Part shown: positions 25,408 through 36,210 of the stretch, piece by piece | How the letters are laid out: each line of letters begins with the position of its first letter | Position numbering within the stretch: the stretch's first letter is position 1 | From: Bradyrhizobium sp. | GTDB taxonomy: Bacteria; Pseudomonadota; Alphaproteobacteria; Rhizobiales; Xanthobacteraceae | Direction of reading: 5' to 3' | DNA: 64,000 nt | Assembly (NCBI RefSeq): GCF_030654605.1 | Contig: NZ_JAURXB010000066.1 | Span: 1-64,000 of the forward strand | Translations under genes and position numbers: made by a program | Notes under the pieces: model-generated | Database searches by the model: none | Seen by the model: only the letters and a program-made list of their open reading frames with translations | What the model was told of the DNA's origin: nothing

Positions 25408-26058
25408 TCACGCGTTCTTCAGCGCGACGCGGAATTCGGCTTCGGTCTTCGCCTTCACTTCGTCGAGCGTGACGCCGTCGGCGAGTTCGATCAGCGCCAT
25501 GCCGTCCTTGCCGTGCTTGTCGATGGTGAATACCGCGAGATCCGTCACCACCATGTCGACCACCTTCTCGCCGGTCAGCGGCAAGTTGCAGGTCTTCAGC
25601 AGTTTCGGGCCGTCCTTGGCGGAATGTTCCATCACCACCACGACGCGCTTGACGCCGGCGACCAGGTCCATCGCGCCGCCCATGCCCTTGACCATCTTGC
25701 CGGGGATCATCCAGTTGGCGAGGTCGCCGTTCTGCGCCACCTGCATCGCGCCGAGGATCGAGAGATCGATATGGCCGCCGCGCACCATGCCGAAGGAATC
25801 CGCCGACGAGAAATAGCTGGTCGAGGGCAGTTCGGTGACGGTCTGCTTGCCGGCGTTGATCAGATCCGGGTCTTCCTCGCCCTCATAGGGAAACGGCCCC
25901 ATCCCGAGCATGCCATTCTCGCTCTGCAGCACCACGTCGACGCCGTCGGGAATGTAATTCGACACCAGCGTCGGAATGCCGATGCCGAGATTGACGTAGA
26001 AGCCGTCGCGCAGTTCCTTGGCGGCGCGGGCAGCCATTTGTTCGCGGGTCCAGGCCAT
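25408..26058 (-). CDS. scoB: 3-oxoacid CoA-transferase subunit B
   Basis: A 216-aa beta subunit of succinyl-CoA:3-ketoacid CoA transferase, which activates acetoacetate using succinyl-CoA. The catalytic Glu lies in [10 protein letters not shown] (about residue 47). [10 protein letters not shown] and GGAMDLVAG are further family signatures. It is encoded 11 bp after subunit A in the same direction. In PHB-forming bacteria with phasins the enzyme helps recycle ketone bodies. Confidence 0.93.
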   Translation of the reverse strand: MAWTREQMAARAAKELRDGFYVNLGIGIPTLVSNYIPDGVDVVLQSENGMLGMGPFPYEGEEDPDLINAGKQTVTELPSTSYFSSADSFGMVRGGHIDLSILGAMQVAQNGDLANWMIPGKMVKGMGGAMDLVAGVKRVVVVMEHSAKDGPKLLKTCNLPLTGEKVVDMVVTDLAVFTIDKHGKDGMALIELADGVTLDEVKAKTEAEFRVALKNA

Positions 26059-26069
26059 CGGAATTCCTC

Positions 26070-26789
26070 TCAGGTTGCGGCGGCAGCAGCGTCACGCTTG
26101 CGCGTGGTGCGTTGCTCGATCCGCTTGTTGGCATTGCCGACTTCGATGATGCGCTTGACGAAGACGCCGGGGGTATGGATGTGGTCGGGATCGATCTCCC
26201 CGGCGGGGACAAGGTGCTCGACCTCGGCCACCGTGATCTTCGCCGCGGTCGCCATCATCGGGTTAAAATTGCGCGCAGTCTTGCGGTAGACCAGATTGCC
26301 CGCGGTATCGCCTTTCCAGGCGTGGACGATGGCGACGTCGCCGAACAGGCCGCGCTCCATGATGTATTTCTCGCCGTCGAAAATCTTCTCTTCCTTGCCT
26401 TCGGCGATCAGGGTGCCGACGCCGGTCTTGGTGTAGAACGCCGGAATGCCGGCGCCGCCGGCGCGGATGCGCTCGGCCAGCGTGCCCTGCGGCGCGAATT
26501 CGAGTTCCAGCTCGCCGGCGAGGTACTGCTGGGCGAACAGCTTGTTCTCGCCGACATAGGACGAGATCATCTTCCTGATCTGCCGGGTTTCGAGCAGCCG
26601 GCTCAATCCGATGCCGTCGACGCCGGCATTGTTGGAGACCACGGTCAGGTTCTTGACGCCGGAGTCGCGGATCGCGTCCGACAGGGCCTCGGCGATGCCG
26701 CACAGGCCGAAGCCGCCGGACATGATCATCATGCCGTCCCTTAGAATGCCTTCGAGTGCCGATTTGGCGTCGGGGTAGACCTTGTTCAT
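26070..26789 (-). CDS. scoA: 3-oxoacid CoA-transferase subunit A
   Basis: A 239-aa alpha subunit with the CoA-transferase family I signature [10 protein letters not shown] near residue 25. [39 protein letters not shown] and the [15 protein letters not shown] stretch ([13 protein letters not shown]) all match. It is the first gene of a scoAB pair. The start at 26789 ([12 protein letters not shown]) agrees with the family. The gap 26790-27053 upstream shows no gene. Confidence 0.93.
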   Translation of the reverse strand: MNKVYPDAKSALEGILRDGMMIMSGGFGLCGIAEALSDAIRDSGVKNLTVVSNNAGVDGIGLSRLLETRQIRKMISSYVGENKLFAQQYLAGELELEFAPQGTLAERIRAGGAGIPAFYTKTGVGTLIAEGKEEKIFDGEKYIMERGLFGDVAIVHAWKGDTAGNLVYRKTARNFNPMMATAAKITVAEVEHLVPAGEIDPDHIHTPGVFVKRIIEVGNANKRIEQRTTRKRDAAAAAT

Positions 26790-27053
26790 GGAATACGACC
26801 TGATGGGAGGAAGGGCGCTGGCGGCCTGGGCACTGGCGGCCCGGATTGACCGTGATTATTAGGCGAATTCTTCGCAATGCGTCAATGACGGGGCATTTGC
26901 CCCGGCCGGGCCGGCTTTGGGGCGTCGGGACGGCCTTGAAAGCGTCAAGAAAACCTATCAAGTTGTGGGGGTTGGCCTGCCGCCCGGGCTTATCTCGACA
27001 GCGGCCCGACGACATCAACCCGACATCAGCCTGGCCGGCCTTGAGTTCAACCA

Positions 27054-27164
27054 GACTTGGGATTAGCGGACTTGGGATTAGCGGACCTTGGGTTTAGCGG
27101 ACCTTGGGCTTAGGACTTGGGCTTAGAACTTGGGCTTAGAACTTGGGTTCTAACAAGACTTGGA
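27054..27164 (+). repeat. degenerate tandem repeat array before asmA-like gene
   Basis: Roughly eight units of 13-16 bp built on GACTTGGGATTAGCG run up to the start codon of the AsmA-like gene. The first two units are identical; later ones drift to CTTGGGTTTAGCG, CTTGGGCTTAG and finally ACTTGGATATG, which contains the ATG. The array would form part of the 5' untranslated leader or promoter. Confidence 0.85.
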
Positions 27165-27165
27165 T

Positions 27166-29118
27166 ATGTCATTGACGGTGGCCCAACGAATGAAGCGCCT
27201 CGGCATGCCGGTTGCCGCATTTTTCGGCGTGGTGCTGATCGGCCTGATCGGAACTTCCTGGTTTCTCAACCGCGACGCCCTGCGTCAGGCGGTGGAGGCC
27301 CAGATCCGCGCCGTGACCGGCCTCGATCTGGTGGTCAACGGCCGGATCGACGTCTCGGTGTTTCCCGGCAGCTACGTCTCGTTTCATGACGTCGGCCTGA
27401 AGGGCGGCGCCACCGCCGACCCCGCGCTGTCGGTCGATGTCCTGACCGCGAATTTGCGCCTGCTGCCGCTGTTGCTGCGGCGGTTCGAGATATCGGACGT
27501 CATGATGCTGCGCCCGCATATCCGCGTCGTCCGCGACGGCAATGGCGAGAGCAACTGGACGCCGTTCATCGATACCATCGCGCGCACCGTGCAGCCCGGC
27601 GCCGAGAACCCGCTGTCATTCTCCGAAATCCGCATCCAGGACGGCCTGCTCACCTATCGGGATGCCGCCAACCGCGTCGCCGAGACCATCGGAGATATCG
27701 ATCTGTCGCTGGCGTGGCCGTCGATCTCGCGTTCCTTCGCGGCAACCGGGCAATTCGACTGGCGCGGCGAACGGGTCGACGCCTCGATCAGCACCAGCGA
27801 CTTCGTCGCAGCCCTTTCCGGCGAACGCTCCGGCCTGAAGGCGCGGCTGGCCAGCCCGCCCTTGAAACTGGCGTTCGACGGCACCGTCGCCAACCGCACC
27901 AGCCTGATGATGGAGGGCACCGTCACGGTCGACAGCCCCAGCTTGCGCAACGCCCTGCGCTGGGCCGGCCAGCCGCCGCCGGGCACCGGCGGGTTCGGCC
28001 GCTTCGCGCTGAAGGCCCGCGCCAATGTGGTCGGGCCGTCGATCGCGCTGACCAACGTCAATGTCGAACTCGACGGCAATGTCGCCGAGGGCGTGATGAC
28101 CTATTCCAATGCCGGCCGCCAGACGCTGCAGGCGACGCTGGCCGCGGGCAATCTCGACTTCACGCCCTACATCTCCACCTTCCGCCTGCTCGCCTCCGGC
28201 GCGCGCGACTGGAACCGGCAGCTGTTCGACCTCAACGCGCTCACCACTACCGACCTCGACATGCGGCTGTCGGCGGCCAAGGTGACGGTCGGCTCGTCGA
28301 AACTCGGCCGCACCGCGTTCGGCGCCAATTTGCGCAGCGGCGCGCTGGCGCTCAGCGTCGGCGAGGCGCAGATGTATGGCGGCATCGCCCGGGGCTCGTT
28401 CGGGATCGCGCGCTCCGACACCGTCGCCGACATCAAGGCCCAGTTCCAGTTCACCGACGTCGACCTGCAGGCCTGCGCCAGCGAATTGTTCGGCATCACC
28501 AAACTGTCCGGCCGCGGCAATCTCAACGTCTCGCTGGTCGCCTCCGGTGCCAGCCCCTTCGGCCTCGCCCAGTCGCTCGACGGCAGCGCCATCCTCACCG
28601 GCCAGAACGGCGCGATCTCCGGCTTCAATGCCGAGCAGTTGCTGAAGCGGCTGGAGCGCCGGCCGCTATCCGGCGCCGGCAATTTCCGCGCGGGCTCGAC
28701 GCCCTACGACACGCTGACCATCGCGCTGAAATTCAGCGACGGCATCGCCACCGCCGAGGACATCCGCGTCGAGGGACCCTCCGCGCGCCTGACCCTGACC
28801 GGCACCGCCTCGGTGCCGATGCGCGAATACGACATGAAGGGCATCGCCAGCCTGGTATCGGCGCCGAACGCCGCCGCCGGCTTCGAACTGCCGTTCGTGG
28901 TGCAGGGCCCATGGGACGATCCCCTGATCTTCCCGGATCCGGAAAGCCTGCTCCGCCGCTCGCCGGGCGCAGCCCCGCTGCTCGACGCGGTCAAGGACCG
29001 CAAGACAAGGGATGCGGTGCGTTCGGTGCTGGAACGGATTACGGGCGGGCGGCCTGCGGCGGCGCCGGATGCGGCGGCGCCGGCGGGGGTGCCGGCAGAT
29101 GCGCCGAAGGCGAACTGA
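27166..29118 (+). CDS. AsmA family protein
   Basis: A 650-aa protein with one N-terminal membrane anchor (about residues 10-30, VAAFFGVVLIGLIGTSWFL). A long periplasmic beta-rich body follows. The AsmA opening is present: ALRQAVEAQIRAVTGLDLVVNGRIDV, then SFHDVGLKG. The C-terminal AsmA_2-like part runs through SGRGNLNVSLVASGASP and SFLSG-type repeats. AsmA-family proteins act between inner and outer membrane, probably in phospholipid transport. Start at ATG 27166, inside the last tandem-repeat unit. The C-terminus is Ala/Pro-rich and low-complexity. Confidence 0.85.
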   Translation: MSLTVAQRMKRLGMPVAAFFGVVLIGLIGTSWFLNRDALRQAVEAQIRAVTGLDLVVNGRIDVSVFPGSYVSFHDVGLKGGATADPALSVDVLTANLRLLPLLLRRFEISDVMMLRPHIRVVRDGNGESNWTPFIDTIARTVQPGAENPLSFSEIRIQDGLLTYRDAANRVAETIGDIDLSLAWPSISRSFAATGQFDWRGERVDASISTSDFVAALSGERSGLKARLASPPLKLAFDGTVANRTSLMMEGTVTVDSPSLRNALRWAGQPPPGTGGFGRFALKARANVVGPSIALTNVNVELDGNVAEGVMTYSNAGRQTLQATLAAGNLDFTPYISTFRLLASGARDWNRQLFDLNALTTTDLDMRLSAAKVTVGSSKLGRTAFGANLRSGALALSVGEAQMYGGIARGSFGIARSDTVADIKAQFQFTDVDLQACASELFGITKLSGRGNLNVSLVASGASPFGLAQSLDGSAILTGQNGAISGFNAEQLLKRLERRPLSGAGNFRAGSTPYDTLTIALKFSDGIATAEDIRVEGPSARLTLTGTASVPMREYDMKGIASLVSAPNAAAGFELPFVVQGPWDDPLIFPDPESLLRRSPGAAPLLDAVKDRKTRDAVRSVLERITGGRPAAAPDAAAPAGVPADAPKAN

Positions 29119-29152
29119 CGGGCTGAGCTTGCGTAAGGCGGATTAGCGCAAC

Positions 29153-29338
29153 GTGGCCCGCAATGCCGCCAGTGGTCGGCGCGTTCCCCTGACCGGCCGC
29201 GACGGAATTGCCCGCGCGCTCTATGTCACGGCGATAGGCCGCAGGGTCGTCGTGGTCAAGGCATTCGCCAAGAAAACGCAAAAAACGCCGCGTGCCGAAA
29301 TCGAACTCGCGCTCCGGCGCGCAAAGGAGATCACATGA
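29153..29338 (+). pseudogene. 5'-truncated HigB/RelE-type toxin remnant
   Basis: A 61-codon frame with only the C-terminal half of a phage-derived Gp49-like/HigB toxin: GRDGIARALYVTAIGRRVVVV then FAKKTQKTPRAEIELALRRAKEI. Family members are about 100-115 aa; the N-terminal half is missing between the asmA stop and here. It overlaps the antitoxin start by 4 bp (ATGA), the intact junction of a toxin-first operon. Activity is unlikely without the N-terminal strands. Confidence 0.7.
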
Positions 29339-29616
29339 CCATCCCGTTCGAAAAGCTGAAAGCCCGCCTGCTCGCAAACCCCAGGGTCAAGGCCGAGTAT
29401 GACGCGCTCGCGCCGGAGTTCGAGATTGCGGCCGAATTGCTCAGGGCCCGGTTGCGCGCGGGTCTGTCCCAGGCCGAACTCGCGGAACGGATGGGCACCA
29501 GCCAATCCACCATCGCCCGGCTGAAAAATGGACACTCGCTGCCGAGCACCAAGACACTGCTGCGTTACGCCGAGGCCACCGGCAGCAAGTTTCAGGTGCG
29601 GCTATCGGCAGCCTGA
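29335..29616 (+). CDS. HigA-type XRE antitoxin
   Basis: A 93-aa helix-turn-helix protein. The XRE domain covers about residues 38-90 (LRAGLSQAELAERMGTSQSTIARLKNG). The N-terminal extension MTIPFEKLKARLLANPRVKAEYDALAPEF is typical of antitoxins of the HigB/Gp49 class. It is complete and overlaps the truncated toxin by 4 bp. It may persist as an orphan antitoxin or regulator. Confidence 0.8.
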   Translation: MTIPFEKLKARLLANPRVKAEYDALAPEFEIAAELLRARLRAGLSQAELAERMGTSQSTIARLKNGHSLPSTKTLLRYAEATGSKFQVRLSAA

Positions 29617-29651
29617 CGCGGTACGGCGCGCGGAAGCATGCCGCGTTCCCC

Positions 29652-29828
29652 TCACCTCTCCTCGGAGACCACGTGGTTGCAGGCGTAGCAGCGGAAGATC
29701 CGCATGGCGGCGCTGCCGATGATGGGTTGAAGATCGCTGAGATGCGTCATGTCCGCGCCGCATTTGTCGCAGGTGCGCGACGGGGCGTCCGTCCTGTCAG
29801 GCGAGGCCTTCGCAACGGGTGCTGCCAT
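29652..29828 (-). CDS. small zinc-ribbon-like protein
   Basis: A 58-aa ORF with two C-x2-C knuckles (CDKCGADMTH and FRCYACNHVV) about 25 residues apart, enough for one zinc ribbon. The ATG at 29828 begins MAAPVAKASPD; the frame is open further upstream, so a longer form is possible. The function is unknown. Confidence 0.5.
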   Translation of the reverse strand: MAAPVAKASPDRTDAPSRTCDKCGADMTHLSDLQPIIGSAAMRIFRCYACNHVVSEER

Positions 29829-29989
29829 GTGATCGGCCTTGTTGGACGCGGGAACAAATAGCACGGCAACGCGCCGCATGTCGGACATGTGCCGTGATCC
29901 TGTAACGAGATCATGTCCGGCCGTTGACGGCATGGTGGCGGCCAGCGGTCAATTTTGCTCACGCTCAAGGCAAGGGCAACACCGTAGAA

Positions 29990-30808
29990 CTACAGGGGCG
30001 CCGCGCCCTCGCCGCGCGCGCTGGTCAGCTTCGTCGCGAACGACGCCGCCACGATCACCACCGTGATCAATCCCAGCACCAGCGTGCAGATGGCGTTGAT
30101 TTGCGGCCTCACCCCGAGCCGCACCTCCGAATAGATCCGGATCGGCAGCGTCGCCGAGCCGGGGCCGGTGGTAAAGCTCGCAATCACCACATCGTCGAGC
30201 GACAGCGTGAACGCCAGCATCCAGCCCGCCACGATCGAGGGCAGGATCAGCGGCAGCGTCACGCTCACGAATGCCCGCAGCGGATCGCAGCCGAGATCCA
30301 TCGCCGCCTCCTCCAGGCTGCGGTCGAGCTTGCCCAGCCGCGCCTGCACCACGACCGTGACAAAACACATCGTCAGCGTGGTGTGCGCGATCGTGACGGT
30401 CCAGAAGCCGCGCTCGGCATTGAGCGCCACGAACAGCAGCAGCAACGACAGCCCGGTGATGACTTCCGGCATCACCAGCGGCGCATAGAGCATGCCGGAG
30501 AACAGGGTGCGGCCCTTGAAGCGTTCGCCGCGCGAAAGTGCCGTGGCTGCGAGCGTGCCGAGCAGCGTCGCCAGCGACGCGGACACCGCCGCCACTCGCA
30601 AACTCATCCAGGCCGCATCCAGCATGGCGCGGTCGTTGAAGAATTCGGCGTACCAGCGCAGCGACCAGCCGCCCCACACCGTCACCAGCTTTGAGGCGTT
30701 GAACGAATAGATCACGAGGATGGCGATCGGCAGATAGAGAAATGCGAGACCGAGCACCAGCGCGCTGACGTTGAAGCGGGACATCCGGCTCCGCGGGCGC
30801 GCCGTCAT
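29990..30808 (-). CDS. potC: ABC transporter permease, PotC type
   Basis: A 272-aa inner-membrane permease with about six helices. The EAA loop LEEAAMDLGCDPLRAFVSVTLPLILPS is at about residues 175-200. SLDDVVIASFTTGPGS is diagnostic of the PotC/YdcV group that moves putrescine or spermidine. The ATG at 30808 overlaps the potB stop by 4 bp. It is the last gene of a potABC-like operon. No periplasmic binding protein gene is adjacent. Confidence 0.9.
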   Translation of the reverse strand: MTARPRSRMSRFNVSALVLGLAFLYLPIAILVIYSFNASKLVTVWGGWSLRWYAEFFNDRAMLDAAWMSLRVAAVSASLATLLGTLAATALSRGERFKGRTLFSGMLYAPLVMPEVITGLSLLLLFVALNAERGFWTVTIAHTTLTMCFVTVVVQARLGKLDRSLEEAAMDLGCDPLRAFVSVTLPLILPSIVAGWMLAFTLSLDDVVIASFTTGPGSATLPIRIYSEVRLGVRPQINAICTLVLGLITVVIVAASFATKLTSARGEGAAPL

Positions 30809-31715
30809 CGCGCGGCCTCCAGCTGGCGGCGCTGCAGCCGGTCGTACAACGCCAGCGGCGCCACCAACAGCACCAGCAACACCACCGCCACCGCGGAGGC
30901 CACCGGCCAGTCCTTGTTGGTGAAGAATTCCAGCCACAGGGTCTGGCCGATCATCATCGAATCCGAGCCCGCCAACAGGTCGGGGATCACGAACTCGCCA
31001 AGAATCGGAATGAAGCAGAGCAAGGCGCCGGCGACGACGCCCGGCAAGGAAAGCGGAAACGTCACCAGCCAGAACGTCTGCTGCGGCGATGCGCCGAGAT
31101 CACTGGCGGCCTCCGAGAGCGCCGGGTCCATTTTCGCCAGCGAGGCATAGAGCGGCAGGATCATGAACGGCAGATAGGAGTAGACGATGCCGAGATACAT
31201 CGCGCTGTCGGTCGAGAGCCACACCACCGGAGCCGAGACGATATGCAGCGCGAGCAGGACCTGGTTGAGCAGGCCGTCGTGCTGCAGGATGTTGATCCAG
31301 GCGTAGATCCGGATCAGGAACGAGGTCCAGAACGGCACGATCACCAGCATCATGGCGATGCCCTGCCAGCGCTGCGGCAGCCGGGCCATGGCGTAGGCGA
31401 CGGGATAGCCGATCAGAAGCAGGATCGCGGTCGAAACGGCGGCGACGACGAGGCTGCGCAGACAGGACAGGATGTAGAGATTGTCGGAGACCAGCAGCCT
31501 GTAATTGTCCAGCGACAGCACGGCGAAGGCGGCCTTGATCGCCGCAAGCCCCTGCGTGAAGTCGAACACCGGCAGATAGGGTGGCTGCGCCACCGCGGTC
31601 TGCGACAGGCTGATCTTCAGCACGAAGCCGAACGGCACCAGGAAGAACAGCACCATCCACAAACAGGGCGCGATCGCGGCAAGGCGCGCGGGGCCAGCGA
31701 AGATGCGCCGCGCGC

Positions 31716-31719
<4 letters not shown>
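30805..31719 (-). CDS. potB: ABC transporter permease, PotB type
   Basis: A 304-aa permease. The N-terminal helix is followed by a periplasmic loop, then five more helices. The EAA loop ALSEAASDLGASPQQTFWLVTFPLSLPG is at about residues 200-227, and GEFVIPDLLAGSDSMMIG marks the PotB/PotH group. It overlaps potA and potC by 4 bp each, so the three subunits are translationally coupled. Confidence 0.9.
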
Positions 31720-32906
<1,187 letters not shown>

Positions 32907-33022
32907 GTTCCCCGCCGGCGGAATCGTGACTGCACGCTAGCGGTGGATCGGCAAAGGCTCAACCCTGCTGTAAGATGACCGACGCCGGCACCACCATCCA
33001 CCCCTTCGAGCGGAAGCGAAAC

Positions 33023-34444
33023 ATGAACCGGGACAAATACGACCTGCCGCTGACGACGGCATCGGACCGCGCCGCGGCGCTCTATCGCGACGGCGTCGAC
33101 TGCATGCTGTCGGCCTGGAACGGCGCCGGCGACGCCTTCGACCGCGCCATTGCCGAGGATCCCGGCTTTGCCTTGCCCTATGTGGCGCGGGCGCGCATCC
33201 ACCAGATGAACATGGAAATTGCCGAGGCGCGCGCCAAGGCGGCGCAGGCGAGGCTGCTCATGGCCTCGGCCAGTCCGCGCGAGCAACGGCATGTCGAGAT
33301 CATGGCCGCTACCATCGAGGGGCAGCCGATGGCGGCGTTATCCGGCGCCGAGCAGCATCTCGAGGAATATCCGCGCGATGCCCTGATCCTGTCGCTGCTG
33401 CTCGGCGCCTTCGGTCTCTACGCCTTCTCCGGACGCGCCGACCACGACGCCGCCAAACTCGCGATCTGCCAGCGTCACGCCAGCCATTACGGGGAGGACT
33501 GGTGGTTCCTGACCTATCTCGGCTGGTCGCACACCGAAGCGGGCAACGCCGGCATCGGCCGCGCGCTGACCGAACGGGCTTTCCCGATGCGGCCCGCCAA
33601 CGCCAACGCGGCGCACGGGCTGTCCCATGCGCTGTTCGAACAGGGCGAAGCGGAAACCGGCCGCCAGTTCCTGTCGTCCTGGTTGACGACGCATGAAAAA
33701 GGCAGCTTCCTGCACGGGCATCTGTGCTGGCACGTCGCCCTGACGGCGATCGAAGCCGGCGATCCCGACGCAGCCCTTGATATATACCAGCGGCAGATCA
33801 GGCCGACCGGCTCGCCATATCCGCCGCTGAACGTGTTCACCGATACGGCGTCGCTGCTGTGGCGGCTGTCGCTCGCCGGCATCTCGGGGCTGGAGCCGCA
33901 CTGGCGCGAAGTCGCCGCCTATGGCGAACGATTCTTCCCGCAGGCCGGCGCCCATTTCGGCGACGTACACTATGCGCTGGTGGCTTCGACAACGAACCGC
34001 GAGGGCTTGCAGGCAAGGCTCGCGCAAATGGAAGCGCGCGCGGCCACCGGCAAGCTCGCCCCGGGTCCAGCCGCGATCGGCCTCTGTCGCGGCGTCCTGG
34101 CTTTCGCCGAAGGCGATCACGGGGGCGCCGTCCGCATCCTCGAACCATTGATGCCCGAACTGGTAAGGATCGGCGGCAGCCATGCCCAGCGCGAATTGTG
34201 GGAAGACACTTTTATCGTCGCATGCCTGCGCGACGGACAGGGCGACAAGGCCGCGCGAATGATATCCGGGCGGCTGCACCGCCGGCCGTCGGGACGCGAT
34301 CAAGCCTGGCTGCAGGAAGCGCAGCCAGTCACCCTTTCGGCAGATGAACGGGCCGCAGTCGCCGCTTCGAAGGACGCCTCGGTTCGCGGCGAATTCGCCA
34401 GCGACGCCCAAGTTCGCTCGACCTGGACCAAGCACGGCCTGTGA
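33023..34444 (+). CDS. TPR-repeat protein, TTC38-like
   Basis: A 473-aa helical-repeat protein with the pattern of tetratricopeptide repeat protein 38: DPGFALPYVARARIHQM, REQRHVEIMAATIEGQPMAAL, GWSHTEAGNAGIGRALTERAF, HGHLCWHVALTAIEAGD. The ATG at 33023 has GGAAG upstream. No signal peptide is seen. The role is unknown in bacteria; it probably acts as a binding scaffold in the cytosol. It is divergent from potA. Confidence 0.75.
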   Translation: MNRDKYDLPLTTASDRAAALYRDGVDCMLSAWNGAGDAFDRAIAEDPGFALPYVARARIHQMNMEIAEARAKAAQARLLMASASPREQRHVEIMAATIEGQPMAALSGAEQHLEEYPRDALILSLLLGAFGLYAFSGRADHDAAKLAICQRHASHYGEDWWFLTYLGWSHTEAGNAGIGRALTERAFPMRPANANAAHGLSHALFEQGEAETGRQFLSSWLTTHEKGSFLHGHLCWHVALTAIEAGDPDAALDIYQRQIRPTGSPYPPLNVFTDTASLLWRLSLAGISGLEPHWREVAAYGERFFPQAGAHFGDVHYALVASTTNREGLQARLAQMEARAATGKLAPGPAAIGLCRGVLAFAEGDHGGAVRILEPLMPELVRIGGSHAQRELWEDTFIVACLRDGQGDKAARMISGRLHRRPSGRDQAWLQEAQPVTLSADERAAVAASKDASVRGEFASDAQVRSTWTKHGL

Positions 34445-34532
34445 AGCCTGTCATCGGGCGCGCATTCGCGCGCCGGGGGCTTTGCCCAATCGAGACTGCT
34501 GCAAAAAAACGCGAGCGGCGCGTATCACTTTC

Positions 34533-34671
34533 GTCGTCCCTGCGAACGCAGGGACCCATAATCCCGGTCGTCTGTTGTTCGAAGAAGGTCTCGATGCCAT
34601 CGCTCTATCGATAGGCCGCGGCGTATGGGTCCCGGATCGGCGCTCGCGATGCTCGCTTGTCCGGGACGACA
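34533..34671. repeat. dispersed palindromic repeat, copy 3 (variant)
   Basis: It shares CCCATAATCCCGGTCGTCTGTTGTT, GAAGAAGGTCTC and the right arm CTTGTCCGGGACGAC with the copies at 22180 and 25231. The left arm is replaced by CGTCGTCCCTGCGAACGCAGGGA, which forms its own short hairpin. It lies between the convergent TPR and glpD genes. Confidence 0.75.
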
Positions 34672-34743
34672 GATTTTGTGTTGCTCGCACCTGCCGGCCC
34701 CATCCTACGACACCACTGCTTGATACACGCAATCGACTCTTAC

Positions 34744-36201
34744 CTAGGTCGCCGCCGCCATGAACGCCGCCAGCGCATCGCGGTCCTCTGGCTTCATGGT
34801 CAAACCGAGTTTCGAGCGCCGCCACAGAATGTCGTCGGGAAAACGCGCCCATTCCATGGTCATGAGATGGCGCACCTCCGCGCCGGTCAGTTCCGGCCCG
34901 AAGGCCGGCCCGAGGTCGGCGCGGTCCCTGGCGTCGCCCAGGATGGCCGCCAGGCGCGTGCCATAGGCGGCGACCAGGCGCCGCGCCTGAGGTTCCGAAA
35001 GAAACCGCCAGCGCGCGACGGCCGCGTCGACCTCGTCCTCAAACCGTTCCCACGCGAAGTCGCCGCCCGGCAGCGACGTGTGAGCGGTCCAGCGCGGCGA
35101 CATCGGATAGAACGGCGTGAGCCGGTCGAGCGCCCGCTCCGCGCGCAGCCGCGCGGTGGTGACGTCGCCGCCGAAGACCGTCAGCAATGGCGCCTTGCCG
35201 CGCGTCCGGTCGAACGCCATCGCGCCATCCCGCGCGGCGGGGCCAGCCACCAGATTGGCACCGGACACCGTCCTGATCACGTCGACCAGCTCGATCCGCT
35301 CGCGGAAATAGCGGTTGGCCGCGTCACAGAGATAGCCGACATCGCCCGATGTCATCGACACCGCCGCGGGATCGCCCTTGAAGGCGTGGCCGACGGTCCC
35401 GATCAGCGTGAAATCGCGCTCGTAGGGGCTGGCGAAAATCAGCCGCCGGTCGCTGTTCTGGAATACATAGACGTTGTCGGTATCGAACAGGCGCCTGACC
35501 ACGATCTGGCTGATCTGGACCGCGCCGAATTCGGGCGGCTTCATGCGCAACACGGTTTCCGCGACCGACGCGCTCCAGGCGCCCGACGCGTTGGCCAGCG
35601 CGCGGGCCGTGACCACCCGGCGGTGGCCGCGATCGATCACCACCAGCCGCCAGCTGTCGAGCCGGTCGGCGCGGACGCAGCGCGCGCCGGTGCGGATGTC
35701 GGCGCCGCGCTCGGTGGCATCGACGGCCGTGAGAACCACCAGCCGGGAATCGTCGACCACGCAGTCGGAATATTCGAAGGCAACGCCGATCGGCCGCTTC
35801 AGCGCATTGCCGACCGGATGGTGGGTGATATCGATGGTGGCCGACGCCGGCAGCCGTGGGCGCGAGGCGAGGCGGTCATACAGCAACAGCCACGACCTGA
35901 GTACCCAGGGCTGACGCTCGTCGGAATTTGCGGGAATGACAAAACGCATCGGACGCACCAGATGCGGCGCGGTGCGCAGCCAGATGTCGCGCTCCCTGAG
36001 CGCCGCGCGGACGCGAAACAACCCCCTGCGCTCCAGCACCTGGAGATCGCCGTGGATCAGCCGCGGCGAGGCCTGCGATGCGCCGGCGCCGAGATCGCCC
36101 TGCTCCAGCAGGATCACGCGCAGGCCGCGTCCGGCGGCGTCGCGCGCGATGCTGACGCCGTTGAGGCCCCCGCCGATAACAGCTAGATCGTAATCCGCCA
36201 T
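34744..36201 (-). CDS. glpD: glycerol-3-phosphate dehydrogenase, FAD-dependent
   Basis: A 485-aa membrane-associated flavoenzyme that oxidises glycerol-3-phosphate to dihydroxyacetone phosphate and feeds electrons to quinone. The FAD-binding motif IGGGLNGVSIARDAAGRGL is at residues 9-27. GAGASQASPRLIHGDLQVLE and GGDVTTARLRAERALDRL are GlpD signatures. The first FAD Ala/Gly dinucleotide fold is intact. No glycerol kinase or facilitator is adjacent. Confidence 0.92.
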   Translation of the reverse strand: MADYDLAVIGGGLNGVSIARDAAGRGLRVILLEQGDLGAGASQASPRLIHGDLQVLERRGLFRVRAALRERDIWLRTAPHLVRPMRFVIPANSDERQPWVLRSWLLLYDRLASRPRLPASATIDITHHPVGNALKRPIGVAFEYSDCVVDDSRLVVLTAVDATERGADIRTGARCVRADRLDSWRLVVIDRGHRRVVTARALANASGAWSASVAETVLRMKPPEFGAVQISQIVVRRLFDTDNVYVFQNSDRRLIFASPYERDFTLIGTVGHAFKGDPAAVSMTSGDVGYLCDAANRYFRERIELVDVIRTVSGANLVAGPAARDGAMAFDRTRGKAPLLTVFGGDVTTARLRAERALDRLTPFYPMSPRWTAHTSLPGGDFAWERFEDEVDAAVARWRFLSEPQARRLVAAYGTRLAAILGDARDRADLGPAFGPELTGAEVRHLMTMEWARFPDDILWRRSKLGLTMKPEDRDALAAFMAAAT

Positions 36202-36210
36202 GCAGGACCT

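Noticed and set aside
29652..29933. Longer 93-aa form of the zinc-ribbon protein
   Set aside because: The extra N-terminal 35 residues have no recognisable feature and no better ribosome site; the shorter start is preferred but not proven.
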